From the NCBI RefSeq assembly GCF_001436375.1, contig NZ_AZGA01000011.1, forward strand, positions 1-64,000: a stretch of 64,000 bases of DNA, in the 5' to 3' direction. Shown piece after piece: positions 19,517-29,243 of this stretch (the first letter of the stretch is position 1; every line of letters starts with the position of its first letter). This DNA comes from Agrilactobacillus composti DSM 18527 = JCM 14202. GTDB lineage: Bacteria; Bacillota; Bacilli; Lactobacillales; Lactobacillaceae. The position numbers were made by a program, and so were the translations under genes. A model generated the notes under the pieces. It did no database searches. It saw only the letters and a list, made by a program, of their open reading frames with translations, and was not told the DNA's origin.

Positions 19517-19547
19517 AAAAGCAAACGCCAAAAATAAGGCGTTTGCT
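19514..19547 (-). terminator. Terminator for the PepSY-like gene
   Basis: AGCAAACGCC and GGCGTTTGCT form a 10-bp stem. The T-run lies on the reverse-strand side, so it serves the leftward gene best; rightward (trmB) it is only AT-rich. Confidence 0.75.
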
Positions 19548-19577
19548 AAAATTTAGAATGTAAAATCAATGATGGCA

Positions 19578-19913
19578 TTAAATCTTGTAAACATCTAATA
19601 ATTCACCAGTAGCTGTATCAGCGGCAAACTCATACTGCTGCAAGCCGTCATCTTCTTGGCGAGTAATACCGCCAAAATAGGCTTTTGTATGACGCTGATT
19701 GTCAGAATATTGGGCAGGTCTTTGTTCGATCCATGCGCCTTCAATGGGACCTTCCCGTAAAAATAAGGCTTTAACATGGTCTAAGATCTCATCTCTTCGC
19801 TGACGTTTTACAAATTGACAGCCATAAGTCATGGCACCACTTAAAAGCACACCAGCCACAAAGCTAAGACCATACAATTTCAGACCTGAATTAGAGCTGT
19901 TTTCTTTTGACAT
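19578..19913 (-). CDS. Membrane-anchored PepSY-like protein
   Basis: A 111-residue protein with one N-terminal membrane helix (about 12-32) and a small outside domain ending YEFAADTATGELLDVYKI, which resembles a single PepSY-type repeat. Such domains are thought to bind or inhibit proteases, but here the role is unknown. AGGAGG lies 8 bases before the ATG. Divergent from ytpP. Confidence 0.7.
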   Translation of the reverse strand: MSKENSSNSGLKLYGLSFVAGVLLSGAMTYGCQFVKRQRRDEILDHVKALFLREGPIEGAWIEQRPAQYSDNQRHTKAYFGGITRQEDDGLQQYEFAADTATGELLDVYKI

Positions 19914-20053
19914 AATAAATGCCTCCTGTTCTCCCAGTTAGTTAACCTGTATATGGACAAGTATAACGTGTTTTCTTGGTAAACAAAATTATTTTCTTTT
20001 TCACTTACTTATAGTAAACTGTAGTATAGCATAATAAATGGGGAGTGGATATT

Positions 20054-20377
20054 TTGAAACAACTTGAAACTTTAACAGATGAATCTTTAGCACAAATTGC
20101 AAACACTGGCAAACATGTCTTTATGTTCACCGCGACTTGGTGTGGCGATTGCCGGGCACTAGCCCCATTTTTACCGGCAATTCAAGCAGAATATCCTGAT
20201 TACGAATTTATCGAAGTTGATCGGGATAAATTTATGGATCTAGCCCAAAAGTGGCAAATTTTTGGTATTCCTTCTTTTGTGGCCTTTGATGGCGGCAAGG
20301 AAATCGGACGTTATGTCAATAAAGATCGCAAAACTAAAAAACAAGTAGAAGCTTTCATGGATAGTTTACCCCAGTAA
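20054..20377 (+). CDS. ytpP: Thioredoxin-like protein YtpP
   Basis: A 107-residue thioredoxin fold with active site C30-G-D-C33 in TATWCGDCRAL and the cis-proline loop IFGIPSF. It is a likely thiol-disulfide reductase of low-molecular-weight or protein disulfides. I chose the TTG at 20054, with GGGGAG 8 bases upstream and a size matching YtpP; the GTG at 20045 lies within the ribosome-site region. First gene of the ytpP-ytpR unit. Confidence 0.9.
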   Translation: MKQLETLTDESLAQIANTGKHVFMFTATWCGDCRALAPFLPAIQAEYPDYEFIEVDRDKFMDLAQKWQIFGIPSFVAFDGGKEIGRYVNKDRKTKKQVEAFMDSLPQ

Positions 20378-20403
20378 AACAAATCAAAGGAGTTTTGAAA
20401 CAC

Positions 20404-21039
20404 ATGCTGATTGCTAGTTATAATCTTAAAGCTTTAGGGGATGTTCTAATTACCATTGTGGCCCCAGACACTAAAACCCAAGCGGTCACGCAAAAGGGCG
20501 ATGTGGTTCGTATTTTTGATCCAGAATCTAAGCAAACCCTAGGCTACAATTTCTTTAATATTTCAGACTATTTACCAGGATTAGCTGTAGCTGGTCAAGT
20601 AGATACAACGACGCAATTAGTGCAAAAATTAAACGATATCTTGCAACAAAATGGGTTTAAACCAGAGCTTGAAAATGACGATACGCCTAAATTTGTCATC
20701 GGTTATGTTGAAACATTAAGTGAGCATCCGGATTCTGATCATTTGCACATTGCCCAGGTGCGTGTTGATCACGACCAAAAATTGCAAATTGTTTGCGGTG
20801 CGCCAAACATTGCGCAAGGACAGCGGGTCGTTGTGGCTAAAGTTGGGGCAATGATGCCAGATGGTGCGATTATTTGGCCGGGCAAATTGCGGGGCGTTGA
20901 ATCTGATGGTATGATTTCATCAGCTCGGGAGCTAGATTTACCTAATGCGCCGCAAAAACGGGGTATTTTAGTGTTAGCTGATAATGCGCCTGTCGGCGCA
21001 GCTTTTGATTTTCAGCAAGCTCAAAATACATTTGCTTAA
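20404..21039 (+). CDS. ytpR: YtpR, tRNA-binding-domain protein
   Basis: A 211-residue protein with an N-terminal DUF4479 region (about 1-90) and a C-terminal EMAP-II/Arc1p-type tRNA-binding OB fold (about 100-205) with SDHLHIAQV and IVCGAPNIAQGQ. The second part is closely similar to residues 40-150 of PheT in this window. It probably binds tRNA structure; the role is unproven. The ATG at 20404 is 11 bases after AAAGGAG; a TTG at 20395 is the alternative but sits too close. Confidence 0.9.
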   Translation: MLIASYNLKALGDVLITIVAPDTKTQAVTQKGDVVRIFDPESKQTLGYNFFNISDYLPGLAVAGQVDTTTQLVQKLNDILQQNGFKPELENDDTPKFVIGYVETLSEHPDSDHLHIAQVRVDHDQKLQIVCGAPNIAQGQRVVVAKVGAMMPDGAIIWPGKLRGVESDGMISSARELDLPNAPQKRGILVLADNAPVGAAFDFQQAQNTFA

Positions 21040-21064
21040 TTTTTCAGTTAAATTTGTAAGGCCT

Positions 21065-21097
21065 AGAAGTTGGTGAGTATTTACCAACTTCTTTTTT
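21065..21097 (+). terminator. Terminator after ytpR
   Basis: AGAAGTTGGT pairs with ACCAACTTCT, loop of 7, then T6. Confidence 0.88.
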
Positions 21098-21187
21098 GTA
21101 AACTGTTTTGAAAATTACCGGAAACGGTCCTATGTGTTCGTCGCAACTTGTTATATAATGAATATTGTCTGAAAGGAGAGTCATACC

Positions 21188-23443
21188 ATGACGCATTACG
21201 ATGGCCCGGCTTTTTATCGAAAAATCGGTGATAAGCCAGTAACGAATACCAAAAGACAAGCTAGACCAAAAGTGTCTACGGTTAAGACCAGTGTGGCCAA
21301 GCCAAAGCCGCCAGTCTCCTCAGGACGGCCAGGTCTGGATGAAAATTTTGCAAGATCGCATATTGTTACATATAAACGCGCTCAAAATGAACAACGCTAT
21401 TATCAAGCCCTACTAGATGAGATGCAAAAGCCTAGGTGGAGCTATTATTTGTTAGGGCAGCCAGAACAAGTCGCTAAGCCAACTACAAACACGAGTACGA
21501 CAAGTTATGCATTTGAACCCCAACCGACCCCGCCAGCAACTGAACAGGCTGCTGCTGATAATAGTGACGTGACACTTGAAGAGCCTGAACAAGCAATTAA
21601 CGGTGCCGATAAAACCAGCGAGACATTGCCACCGGTTGAAGATCAGACTGCTGAGCCAGCTGAACAAACGACTACTGCGGCTGATTCTTTGCAACAGCCG
21701 TCCATTAAAGTGCCAGATGTTCCTCAAGATAATGCTCGGCAACAACAGCCAGTTGAGCCGAAAGTCGAAAACACAAGTCAGATTTCTGCAACTGACAGCG
21801 CCGCGTCTAAGACAACAGCGGCGCCAGAAACTGTCAACCAACCAGAGAACAAGCGCATGCATACCGAAATGTCTGCTGCCGCATCTATTGCCCCTAAAAC
21901 GACCGTGTCGTCTGCCGATACCCGCTCAACGGCTACGATGCCGATACAGGCTGAACCACAGGCAACAGCCTCAGATAAGCCTTATGTATTGCCACCCCTA
22001 AGTCTGTTACCAACGAGTGCTAAACCGCAACAAGCTGAAATGACGGATTGGGCGGACCAGCAAAAACAGGTGTTAGATGAAACCTTGCAAGCTTTCCATG
22101 TAGCCGGGTCTGTAACAAAATATACCATTGGCCCCACGGTGACTCAATTTGAGGTTGCACTGGAACGTGGTGTTAAAGTGAGCAAAATCACCAATCTTAA
22201 CGATGATTTAAGACTGGCGTTGGCCGCTAAAGATATCCGCATTGAAGCGCCAATTCCTGGGCGTAGTACTGTGGGTATCGAAATTCCTAACTTGAAATCT
22301 CGAGAAGTTCGCCTGGCAGAAGTATTACAGTCTGATGCGTTTCAAAACAGTCAATCACCGTTGACGATTGCCTTAGGGGTCAATTTATTTGGTCAACCAG
22401 TCGTCGGTGATATTGCTAAAATGCCCCATGCGCTGATTGCCGGCTCAACTGGTTCAGGGAAAAGTGTCTTCATCAATTCGTTATTAACTTCATTGATGTA
22501 TAAAGCTTCACCAGATGAAGTGAAACTATTATTGATCGATCCTAAAGTCGTTGAGTTGGCGCCATATAATGGGCTACCGCATTTACTGGCACCAGTGATT
22601 TCAGATACCCGAGAGGCGGCTGCAGCTTTAGAGTGGACGGTTGATGAGATGGAGAAGCGTTATCAACGCTTCGCTGCAGCCAGTGTGCGCAACATTGGTC
22701 AATTTAATCAAAAAGCATTACAAAATCACAAACCCGGCTTAAAGATGCCCTATATCGTCTTAATTATTGACGAATTGGCCGATTTAATGATGACTGCTTC
22801 CAACGACGTTCAAGACAGTATTGCCCGGATCACTCAAAAGGCCCGGGCGGCGGGGATTCATTTGATAGTGGCTACCCAACGACCGAGTGTCGACGTGGTA
22901 ACCGGCACCATTAAAAATAACATTCCAACGCGTATTGCGTTCATGGTTTCGAGCCAAATCGATTCCCGGACGATTCTGGATACGGGTGGTGCAGAACGTT
23001 TGCTGGGTAAGGGCGACATGCTTTACTTGGGCAGTGGCCAAAACAATCCGGTCCGACTTCAAGGGACATTTATCAATAATGAAATCGATACGGTCATTGA
23101 TTTTGTGAAGCAGCAACAAACTAGTGCCTATCAATTTCGCGCCAGTGACTTGTTGAAAAAATCAATTGCCAAGTCCCAAGAAGATGATCTGATGCCGGAA
23201 GTACTCACCTATTTAGCTAGTGAGAAGACGATTTCTACATCAAAATTGCAGCGGATGTTTTCCATTGGTTATAATCGGGCGGCTAATATTATCGATGATT
23301 TAGAAGCCCAAAATTATATCGGTCAAGCACAAGGTTCTAAACCCCGCGAGGTCTATTTTAGTTCTGAGGATTTGAAAGCTAAAAACATCACGCAATCATC
23401 AGGTGGGCCTGTTCATTTTCAACGGCCTGATTCACAAGAATAA
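21188..23443 (+). CDS. sftA: SftA-type soluble DNA translocase
   Basis: A FtsK/SpoIIIE-family ATP-driven DNA pump of 751 residues. It has no membrane helices, unlike FtsK and SpoIIIE; residues about 80-270 are a low-complexity linker rich in Gln, Thr, Ala and Pro. The motor (about 285-665) has Walker A GSTGSGKS (419-426) and Walker B LIIDELADLM. The gamma winged helix (about 680-745) includes LQRMFSIGYNRA. SftA helps clear chromosomes from the closing septum. The position before murC matches Bacillus. GAAAGGAGAG lies 8 bases before the ATG. Confidence 0.94.
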   Translation: MTHYDGPAFYRKIGDKPVTNTKRQARPKVSTVKTSVAKPKPPVSSGRPGLDENFARSHIVTYKRAQNEQRYYQALLDEMQKPRWSYYLLGQPEQVAKPTTNTSTTSYAFEPQPTPPATEQAAADNSDVTLEEPEQAINGADKTSETLPPVEDQTAEPAEQTTTAADSLQQPSIKVPDVPQDNARQQQPVEPKVENTSQISATDSAASKTTAAPETVNQPENKRMHTEMSAAASIAPKTTVSSADTRSTATMPIQAEPQATASDKPYVLPPLSLLPTSAKPQQAEMTDWADQQKQVLDETLQAFHVAGSVTKYTIGPTVTQFEVALERGVKVSKITNLNDDLRLALAAKDIRIEAPIPGRSTVGIEIPNLKSREVRLAEVLQSDAFQNSQSPLTIALGVNLFGQPVVGDIAKMPHALIAGSTGSGKSVFINSLLTSLMYKASPDEVKLLLIDPKVVELAPYNGLPHLLAPVISDTREAAAALEWTVDEMEKRYQRFAAASVRNIGQFNQKALQNHKPGLKMPYIVLIIDELADLMMTASNDVQDSIARITQKARAAGIHLIVATQRPSVDVVTGTIKNNIPTRIAFMVSSQIDSRTILDTGGAERLLGKGDMLYLGSGQNNPVRLQGTFINNEIDTVIDFVKQQQTSAYQFRASDLLKKSIAKSQEDDLMPEVLTYLASEKTISTSKLQRMFSIGYNRAANIIDDLEAQNYIGQAQGSKPREVYFSSEDLKAKNITQSSGGPVHFQRPDSQE

Positions 23444-23473
23444 AACAAAAATGCATAAGGAGTTTTTATTGTA

Positions 23474-24799
23474 ATGGCAAATTCACCAATTTATTATTTT
23501 ATCGGTATTAAAGGCACAGGGATGGCTGCTTTGGCCATGATTTTACATGACATGGGCCAAGAAGTTGAGGGCTCTGATATCTCGAAGCATACCTTCACCC
23601 AAGGACCATTAGAAGCTGCTGACATCCCAATTTATGATTTTTCAAAGGCTAACCTCAAACCAGGCATGATCGTTATTGCGGGGAATGCCTTTGACGATGA
23701 CCAGGTGGAGATCAAGCAGGCTAAGGCCATGAATTTGGAGTTTTATCGCTATCACGAATATGTGGGTAAGTTAATGGCCAACTACACCAGTATTGGTGTC
23801 GCCGGCACTCACGGTAAAACCAGTACCACTGGATTATTGGCCCATGTTTTGGGTGGTGTTGCCAAAACAGCCTATCTGATTGGTGATGGCATGGGTAAAG
23901 GTGATGCCGACGCTCGTTTCTTTGTGTTTGAAGCTGATGAATATCGGCGCCATTTCTTAGCTTATCATCCTGATTATTTAATCATGACCAATATCGATTT
24001 TGATCATCCTGATTATTACAAGGATATTAATGACGTGGTGGCTGCTTTTCAAACGGAGGCCAACCAAGTTAAAAAAGCGCTGTTTATCTGGGGTGATGAT
24101 GCGCACTTGCAACAATTGACAGCCAAGGTGCCAATTTATACGTACGGTACTAAAACAACTGACGATTTTCAGGCGGTCAATATCAAGCGGGGTGTCAATG
24201 GTTCAGAATTTGACGTATTACACCATGGCAAGAATATCGGCCATTATCAAATACCGCTATTTGGGGAACATAATATTTTAAATAGTTTGGCCGTCGTGGG
24301 TGTGAGCTTCTTAGAAAAAATCAGTGCCCAGGAATTAGCTGCTGAATTTTTGACGTATAAAGGGGCTAAACGCCGCTTTGCTGAAAAAGATATCGCGGAT
24401 ATGACCATCATCGATGATTATGCCCATCATCCTTCTGAAATTAATGCTACTTTAGATGCGGCCCGGCAGAAATTTCCCGATAAACAAATCATTGCTGTTT
24501 TTCAACCTCATACTTATAGTCGCTTAAAAGCCTTGTTAAGCGGCTTTGTTCAAAGTTTGAATAAAGCTGATAAGGTTTATCTTACCGATATTTTTGGATC
24601 AATTCGTGAGCATTCAGGAAATATTTCCATCAATGATCTGGCTGATAAGTTAGATAATGGTGGGGATGTTTTGAAGGTCGATGATATGAGCCCATTATTG
24701 CAATATCACAATGCCGTTGTCGTATTCATGGGGGCTGGTGATATTCCAAAATATGAAGTGGCTTATGAAAACTTACTTCAAGGTAAGAAATCAGTATAA
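23474..24799 (+). CDS. murC: UDP-N-acetylmuramate-L-alanine ligase
   Basis: Adds L-Ala to UDP-MurNAc, first peptide step of peptidoglycan precursor synthesis. The 441-residue protein has an N-terminal Rossmann domain with [10 protein letters not shown] (about 10), the ATP loop GTHGKTS (111-117), the central Mur-ligase segment with DDYAHHP, and a C-terminal domain. Sits 30 bases after sftA with AAGGAG upstream, so probably in the same transcript. Confidence 0.97.
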   Translation: MANSPIYYFIGIKGTGMAALAMILHDMGQEVEGSDISKHTFTQGPLEAADIPIYDFSKANLKPGMIVIAGNAFDDDQVEIKQAKAMNLEFYRYHEYVGKLMANYTSIGVAGTHGKTSTTGLLAHVLGGVAKTAYLIGDGMGKGDADARFFVFEADEYRRHFLAYHPDYLIMTNIDFDHPDYYKDINDVVAAFQTEANQVKKALFIWGDDAHLQQLTAKVPIYTYGTKTTDDFQAVNIKRGVNGSEFDVLHHGKNIGHYQIPLFGEHNILNSLAVVGVSFLEKISAQELAAEFLTYKGAKRRFAEKDIADMTIIDDYAHHPSEINATLDAARQKFPDKQIIAVFQPHTYSRLKALLSGFVQSLNKADKVYLTDIFGSIREHSGNISINDLADKLDNGGDVLKVDDMSPLLQYHNAVVVFMGAGDIPKYEVAYENLLQGKKSV

Positions 24800-24810
24800 A
24801 GTCGGATGGA

Positions 24811-24839
24811 TTGCAAAAATCTCTGAGATACAATAAAAT
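24811..24839 (+). promoter_or_regulatory. Promoter of the Bax-inhibitor-type gene
   Basis: TTGCAA, 17 bases, TAAAAT, just after murC. Confidence 0.65.
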
Positions 24840-24871
24840 TATAAGGTTAAGATAAGAAGGGGGACTGAACT

Positions 24872-25600
24872 ATGCAACAACAAGTACCTACAAATGAAGT
24901 CGTTGCTAAAGATGAAGGCTTGAGCCGGTTCTTTACAAGAGTTTATGGCTACATGGCTGCTGGCGTGTTAGTCTCGGCATTGGTTTCATATTTAGCATTA
25001 AATACGTTTAGAGATCAATATGCATCATTACTGCAAGCTCATCCATCCGTGATGTGGTTGTTGTTTATTGTTGAAATTGGCATGGTGTTTGCCTTTAGAG
25101 CCACAACTAGACGATCTTCGGCGGTCAATGCGGCGTTGTTCTTTAGTTTTGCAGCGGTCAATGGGTTAGTATTATCTATTACGTTGTCTTATTACAGTGG
25201 CCGAGATATCACCATGGCCTTCATCACTGGGGCAGCATTATTTATTGCCTTGGCCATTATCGGCTTTGTAACCAAACGTAATTTGAGTCGTATTGGCCAG
25301 TTGTCCATGGCTTTGATTGTGGGGCTGATCATAGCTTCTGTGATTAATATGTTCGCGCAATCAAGCTTTATGCAATTGATTATTTCATATGCTGGGGTTG
25401 TGATCTTCTCACTGTTAACAGCTTATGATAATCAGTGGTTAAAACAAATCTACTACCAAGCCACCAATGTAGAATCTGGTGTCGGATCGGTACCATTGAC
25501 CAACATCGCCATTATGGGTGCCTTGAATTTATACCTGGATTTCATTAATATTTTCTTATATATTTTGCAGATCTTTGGGTATGATACGAATAATAATTAA
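24872..25600 (+). CDS. Bax inhibitor-1/YccA family membrane protein
   Basis: A 242-residue protein with seven hydrophobic helices of the TMBIM/BI-1 family. The family-like segment LLTAYDNQWLKQIY follows the sixth helix, and the C-terminal helix contains LNLYLDFINIFLYIL. Bacterial homologues form pH-sensitive calcium leak channels or modulate FtsH; the role here is not known. AGGGGG lies before the ATG. Monocistronic between its own promoter and terminator. Confidence 0.9.
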   Translation: MQQQVPTNEVVAKDEGLSRFFTRVYGYMAAGVLVSALVSYLALNTFRDQYASLLQAHPSVMWLLFIVEIGMVFAFRATTRRSSAVNAALFFSFAAVNGLVLSITLSYYSGRDITMAFITGAALFIALAIIGFVTKRNLSRIGQLSMALIVGLIIASVINMFAQSSFMQLIISYAGVVIFSLLTAYDNQWLKQIYYQATNVESGVGSVPLTNIAIMGALNLYLDFINIFLYILQIFGYDTNNN

Positions 25601-25616
25601 GGATGTCATTTAACTG

Positions 25617-25657
25617 AGGCTTTTGAATCAATTCTGTTGATTCAAAAGCCTTTTTTT
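25617..25657 (+). terminator. Terminator before polA
   Basis: GGCTTTTGAATCAA pairs with TTGATTCAAAAGCC around a 5-base loop, followed by T7. Confidence 0.92.
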
Positions 25658-25689
25658 AAGGAAGCTCATTTTAATCTGAGCCTAAGCTC

Positions 25690-25698
25690 TGGTAAAAT
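25690..25698 (+). promoter_or_regulatory. Extended -10 promoter of polA
   Basis: TGG-TAAAAT forms an extended -10. The region 17 bases upstream, TTTAAT, is a poor -35. It lies 27 bases before the start codon. Confidence 0.5.
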
Positions 25699-25724
25699 AA
25701 GGGTAAGTATTCGAGGAGGGCCAA

Positions 25725-28391
25725 ATGAACAAACAAGATAAATTATTACTAATTGACGGGAACTCATTAATGTTCCGGGCATTTTTTGCACTACACAATG
25801 CCTTAGATCACTTTACCAATCATGATGGCTTACATACAAATGCCATTTACGCATTTAAAACAATGTTAGATGATGTTTTGAAACAAGTTGAACCCACCCA
25901 TATTCTGGTAGCGTTTGATGCAGGCAAAACGACCTTTAGGACAGCCAAGTTTGAGGATTATAAGGGTGGGCGGGCTAAAATGCCCAGTGAATTGGCTGAA
26001 CAACTCCCTTATATGCGCCAATTTTTAGATGCCTATGGGATAAAATGGTATGAACTAAAGGATTTCGAAGCAGATGATATTATTGGCACCGTGGCCAAGG
26101 ATGCTGAAGCAGCTGGCTTTAAAGTCACGATTATTACCGGTGATCGGGATTTGACCCAATTGACCACGGCAAACACCACGGTGGAAGTGACCGTCAAAGG
26201 GGTTAAGCAACTGGAAACGTATACGCCAGAACATGTTCAAGAGAAGCTTGGCATTGACCCCAAACAAATTGTGGAAATGAAGGGTTTAATGGGGGATACG
26301 TCAGACAATTATCCTGGTGTCACCAAAATTGGTGAAGTTACCGCTTTGAAACTGGTGAAAAAGTATGGGTCCATTGCGGCATTGTATGACAACATCGATA
26401 GTATGAAAAAAAGTAAAATGAAAGAAAATTTGATCAATGATCAGGCTGCAGCTTTCATGAGTCGGGATTTGGCGCAGATTCGCCAAGATGCCCCAGTGAC
26501 GGTTCAAATCAATGATTTAGTTTATACTGGTCCAAATTTAGATGCTTTGATTGATTTTTATAAAGAAATGGACTTTAAATCATTTTTAAGCGCCTTAGAC
26601 GCCGATACCGATGCAGCCACAGCTGCAGAGTCAGACGTGTTGACCTATGAGACTTTAACCAGCGCGAACTTAAAAGACATTGAAGCCCTGCAAGGCCCCC
26701 AAGCTTTTTTGGTGGAAATGTTAGCGGATAATTATCATTCGGCAACGCTAGATGGCTTTGCCATTGGAAATGGCAATAAGTGGTATGTATCCAATGATGT
26801 CAACTTATTATCTGATCCCATTTTGAAAAATTGGCTGATGGCCAAGGATCAAGAAAAATATGTCTTTGATTTAAAACGCACCTATGTAGCCTTAAATCGG
26901 CTAGGCATTCAAATTCAAAACGTAACTTTTGATTTATTGTTGGCGTCATATTTGCTAGATACCAATGAAAATAGCAATGATCTCGGTGAAATCGCTCAGC
27001 TGCATGGCTATACTGCTGTCCAAACAGACGAAGTTGTCTATGGCAAGGGTGCTAAGCGGGCAATTCCCAGTGATCAAAGTATTTATTATGACCATTTAGC
27101 TAAAAAAGTCCGAGCTATTTTTGAACTTCGGGATAAATTAATGGCAGAATTAGATAAACATGAACAAACTGACCTGTTCAAGCATTTGGAAATGCCTTTA
27201 GCCTTGGTATTAGCGAATATGGAAATTGCTGGGATCACTGTGGATGCCACCCGGCTAGTGAAAATGCAAGGGGAATTTAAAAGCCAACTGGAGATTATTG
27301 CTGGTGATATTTATGACATTGCCGGAACAAAGTTTAATTTAAATTCGCCCAAGCAGCTCAGTGAAATTTTATTTGAAAAGTTACAGTTACCAGTGATCAA
27401 AAAAACCAAGACAGGATATTCCACAGCAGTGGATGTTTTAGAAAAGTTGCGGACAGCATCACCAATTATTGACAATATCTTGAAGTACCGTCAGATTTCT
27501 AAAATTCAATCCACTTATGTGAATGGTTTACTCAAACAAATTTATCCAGATCATAAGGTACACACCCGTTACTTGCAGACGTTGACCCAAACTGGCCGCT
27601 TATCCTCAGTGGACCCTAATTTGCAGAATATTCCAGTGCGAATTGAAGAGGGGCGTAAAATTCGCCAAGCTTTTGTACCCCGCCATCCGGATTGGGAGAT
27701 TTTTTCTTCTGACTATTCTCAAGTTGAATTACGGGTGTTGGCCCACATTTCTGGGGATGAAAATATGCGCGAGGCCTTCAGAGAAAATCGGGATATCCAT
27801 GCCAATACTGCTATGAAGATTTTTAATTTAAAGGATGCCAGTGAGGTTACCCCAGATATGCGGCGGCAGGCTAAAGCTACCAATTTCGGGATTGTCTATG
27901 GCATCAGTGATTATGGGTTATCGCAAAATATAGGTATTACGCGCAAAGAAGCTAAGCGTTTTATCGATGCTTATTTTGAACAATATCCTAAAGTTAAACT
28001 TTGGACCGAAGACATTGTAAAATCTGCTCGGGAAAAAGGGTATGTGGAAACTTTGATGCATCGGCGGCGTTATTTACCGGATATTCATTCTAAAAACTTC
28101 AATTTACGCTCTTTTGCTGAACGGACAGCCATGAATACACCAATTCAAGGCAGCGCAGCGGATATTATTAAAGTGGCGATGATCAATATGGCTGCCAAAT
28201 TAAAAGAAGCTAATTTACAAGCAGTCATGTTACTTCAGGTCCATGATGAATTGATCTTTGAAGCACCACAATCAGAAATTCCAGTGTTGGAAAAATTAGT
28301 GCCTAGTGTGATGGATTCAGCCGTGAAATTAGCTGTACCGTTAAAAGTTGATTCTGGTTACGGCAAAACATGGTACGATGTTAAAAAATAA
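25725..28391 (+). CDS. polA: DNA polymerase I
   Basis: An 888-residue repair and Okazaki-fragment polymerase. The 5'-nuclease domain (about 1-290) starts LLIDGNSLMFRAFFAL and has ITGDRDLTQL. The middle domain (about 310-470) has the proofreading fold, but the first catalytic Asp of DxE is replaced (AFLVEM), so 3'-5' exonuclease is probably inactive, as is usual in this group. The polymerase domain has DYSQVELRVLAHIS, RRQAKATNFGIVYG and LLQVHDELIFE. GAGGAGGG lies before the ATG. Heads the polA-mutM-coaE operon. Confidence 0.97.
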   Translation: MNKQDKLLLIDGNSLMFRAFFALHNALDHFTNHDGLHTNAIYAFKTMLDDVLKQVEPTHILVAFDAGKTTFRTAKFEDYKGGRAKMPSELAEQLPYMRQFLDAYGIKWYELKDFEADDIIGTVAKDAEAAGFKVTIITGDRDLTQLTTANTTVEVTVKGVKQLETYTPEHVQEKLGIDPKQIVEMKGLMGDTSDNYPGVTKIGEVTALKLVKKYGSIAALYDNIDSMKKSKMKENLINDQAAAFMSRDLAQIRQDAPVTVQINDLVYTGPNLDALIDFYKEMDFKSFLSALDADTDAATAAESDVLTYETLTSANLKDIEALQGPQAFLVEMLADNYHSATLDGFAIGNGNKWYVSNDVNLLSDPILKNWLMAKDQEKYVFDLKRTYVALNRLGIQIQNVTFDLLLASYLLDTNENSNDLGEIAQLHGYTAVQTDEVVYGKGAKRAIPSDQSIYYDHLAKKVRAIFELRDKLMAELDKHEQTDLFKHLEMPLALVLANMEIAGITVDATRLVKMQGEFKSQLEIIAGDIYDIAGTKFNLNSPKQLSEILFEKLQLPVIKKTKTGYSTAVDVLEKLRTASPIIDNILKYRQISKIQSTYVNGLLKQIYPDHKVHTRYLQTLTQTGRLSSVDPNLQNIPVRIEEGRKIRQAFVPRHPDWEIFSSDYSQVELRVLAHISGDENMREAFRENRDIHANTAMKIFNLKDASEVTPDMRRQAKATNFGIVYGISDYGLSQNIGITRKEAKRFIDAYFEQYPKVKLWTEDIVKSAREKGYVETLMHRRRYLPDIHSKNFNLRSFAERTAMNTPIQGSAADIIKVAMINMAAKLKEANLQAVMLLQVHDELIFEAPQSEIPVLEKLVPSVMDSAVKLAVPLKVDSGYGKTWYDVKK

Positions 28392-28411
28392 TTAGTTTTC
28401 AAGGAGATATT

Positions 28412-29239
28412 ATGCCTGAATTACCTGAAGTTGAAACCGTTCGTAAGGGATTATTGGCTTTGGTTCAAGATAAGAAAATTGCGACGGTCGATGTGTATTG
28501 GTCCAAGATTATTACCAACGACACGGCTAAGTTTCAAAAAGCGTTACAGGGCAAAGTGATTAAAACCATTGATCGGCGCGGCAAATATTTGTTGTTTAGG
28601 TTCTCTGACAACTTGACCATGGTCAGTCACTTGCGCATGGAGGGGAAATATCATTTAGATACTGCTGCTACACCAATTGATAAGCATACCCACGTGGTCT
28701 TTAATTTTACCGATGGGACTCAGTTGCGTTATGCAGACGTGCGCAAATTTGGCCGGATGACCTTAGGCTTGACAGGTTTTGAACAAAGCTTGTCGGGCAT
28801 TGCGGCTCTGGGACCAGAGCCGTTGTCAAAGGCCTTTACCATCACCGGTTTTACCCAAGCCTTGAAAAAACACCATAAAAATATCAAAGCCGTTTTATTG
28901 GATCAGCATACTGTGGCGGGATTAGGCAATATTTATTGTGATGAAGTGTTATGGCTGTGTAAGATCCATCCCCTCCAGCCGGCAGATACGCTGACTGCTG
29001 ATGAAATTAAAGCCCTACACGCAGCCATTCAAACTGAATTGAGAACAGCTATTGCTGCCGGTGGAACCACCATTCGTTCCTATGTGGATGCCAGTGGACA
29101 GCAAGGTCATTTTCAACTACAGCTGCACGTTTATGGCCGTGAAGGCCAGCCCTGTGAACGCTGTGGGACGATTATTGAAAAGTTTAAGGTTGCTGGGCGT
29201 GGGACGCATATTTGTCCAAAAGAGCAACAGTTGAGGTGA
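28412..29239 (+). CDS. mutM: Formamidopyrimidine-DNA glycosylase
   Basis: Removes 8-oxoguanine and FaPy lesions and cleaves the abasic site. The 275-residue protein begins MPELPEVETV with catalytic Pro2 and Glu3. The H2TH region contains QHTVAGLGNIYCDE. The C-terminal zinc finger is odd: C248-x2-C251-x16-C268 is intact, but the fourth position, normally Cys in CPxCQ, is Glu271 (CPKEQ). Zinc binding may be weakened or use another ligand. AAGGAG precedes the ATG. coaE follows after 4 bases. Confidence 0.95.
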   Translation: MPELPEVETVRKGLLALVQDKKIATVDVYWSKIITNDTAKFQKALQGKVIKTIDRRGKYLLFRFSDNLTMVSHLRMEGKYHLDTAATPIDKHTHVVFNFTDGTQLRYADVRKFGRMTLGLTGFEQSLSGIAALGPEPLSKAFTITGFTQALKKHHKNIKAVLLDQHTVAGLGNIYCDEVLWLCKIHPLQPADTLTADEIKALHAAIQTELRTAIAAGGTTIRSYVDASGQQGHFQLQLHVYGREGQPCERCGTIIEKFKVAGRGTHICPKEQQLR

Positions 29240-29243
29240 AAGC

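Noticed and set aside
21117-21128. Small GAAA-loop hairpin (ACCG-GAAA-CGGT) before sftA
   Set aside because: Only 4 bp and no T-run or known regulator; too weak to call a site.
21452-22001. Long open frames inside the sftA linker on both strands
   Set aside because: They arise from the low-complexity, repetitive codon content of the linker and have no ribosome sites or family resemblance.
26600-27150. Loss of the proofreading Asp in DNA polymerase I as a novelty
   Set aside because: A degenerate 3'-5' exonuclease domain is common in PolA of Bacilli; noted in the feature only.
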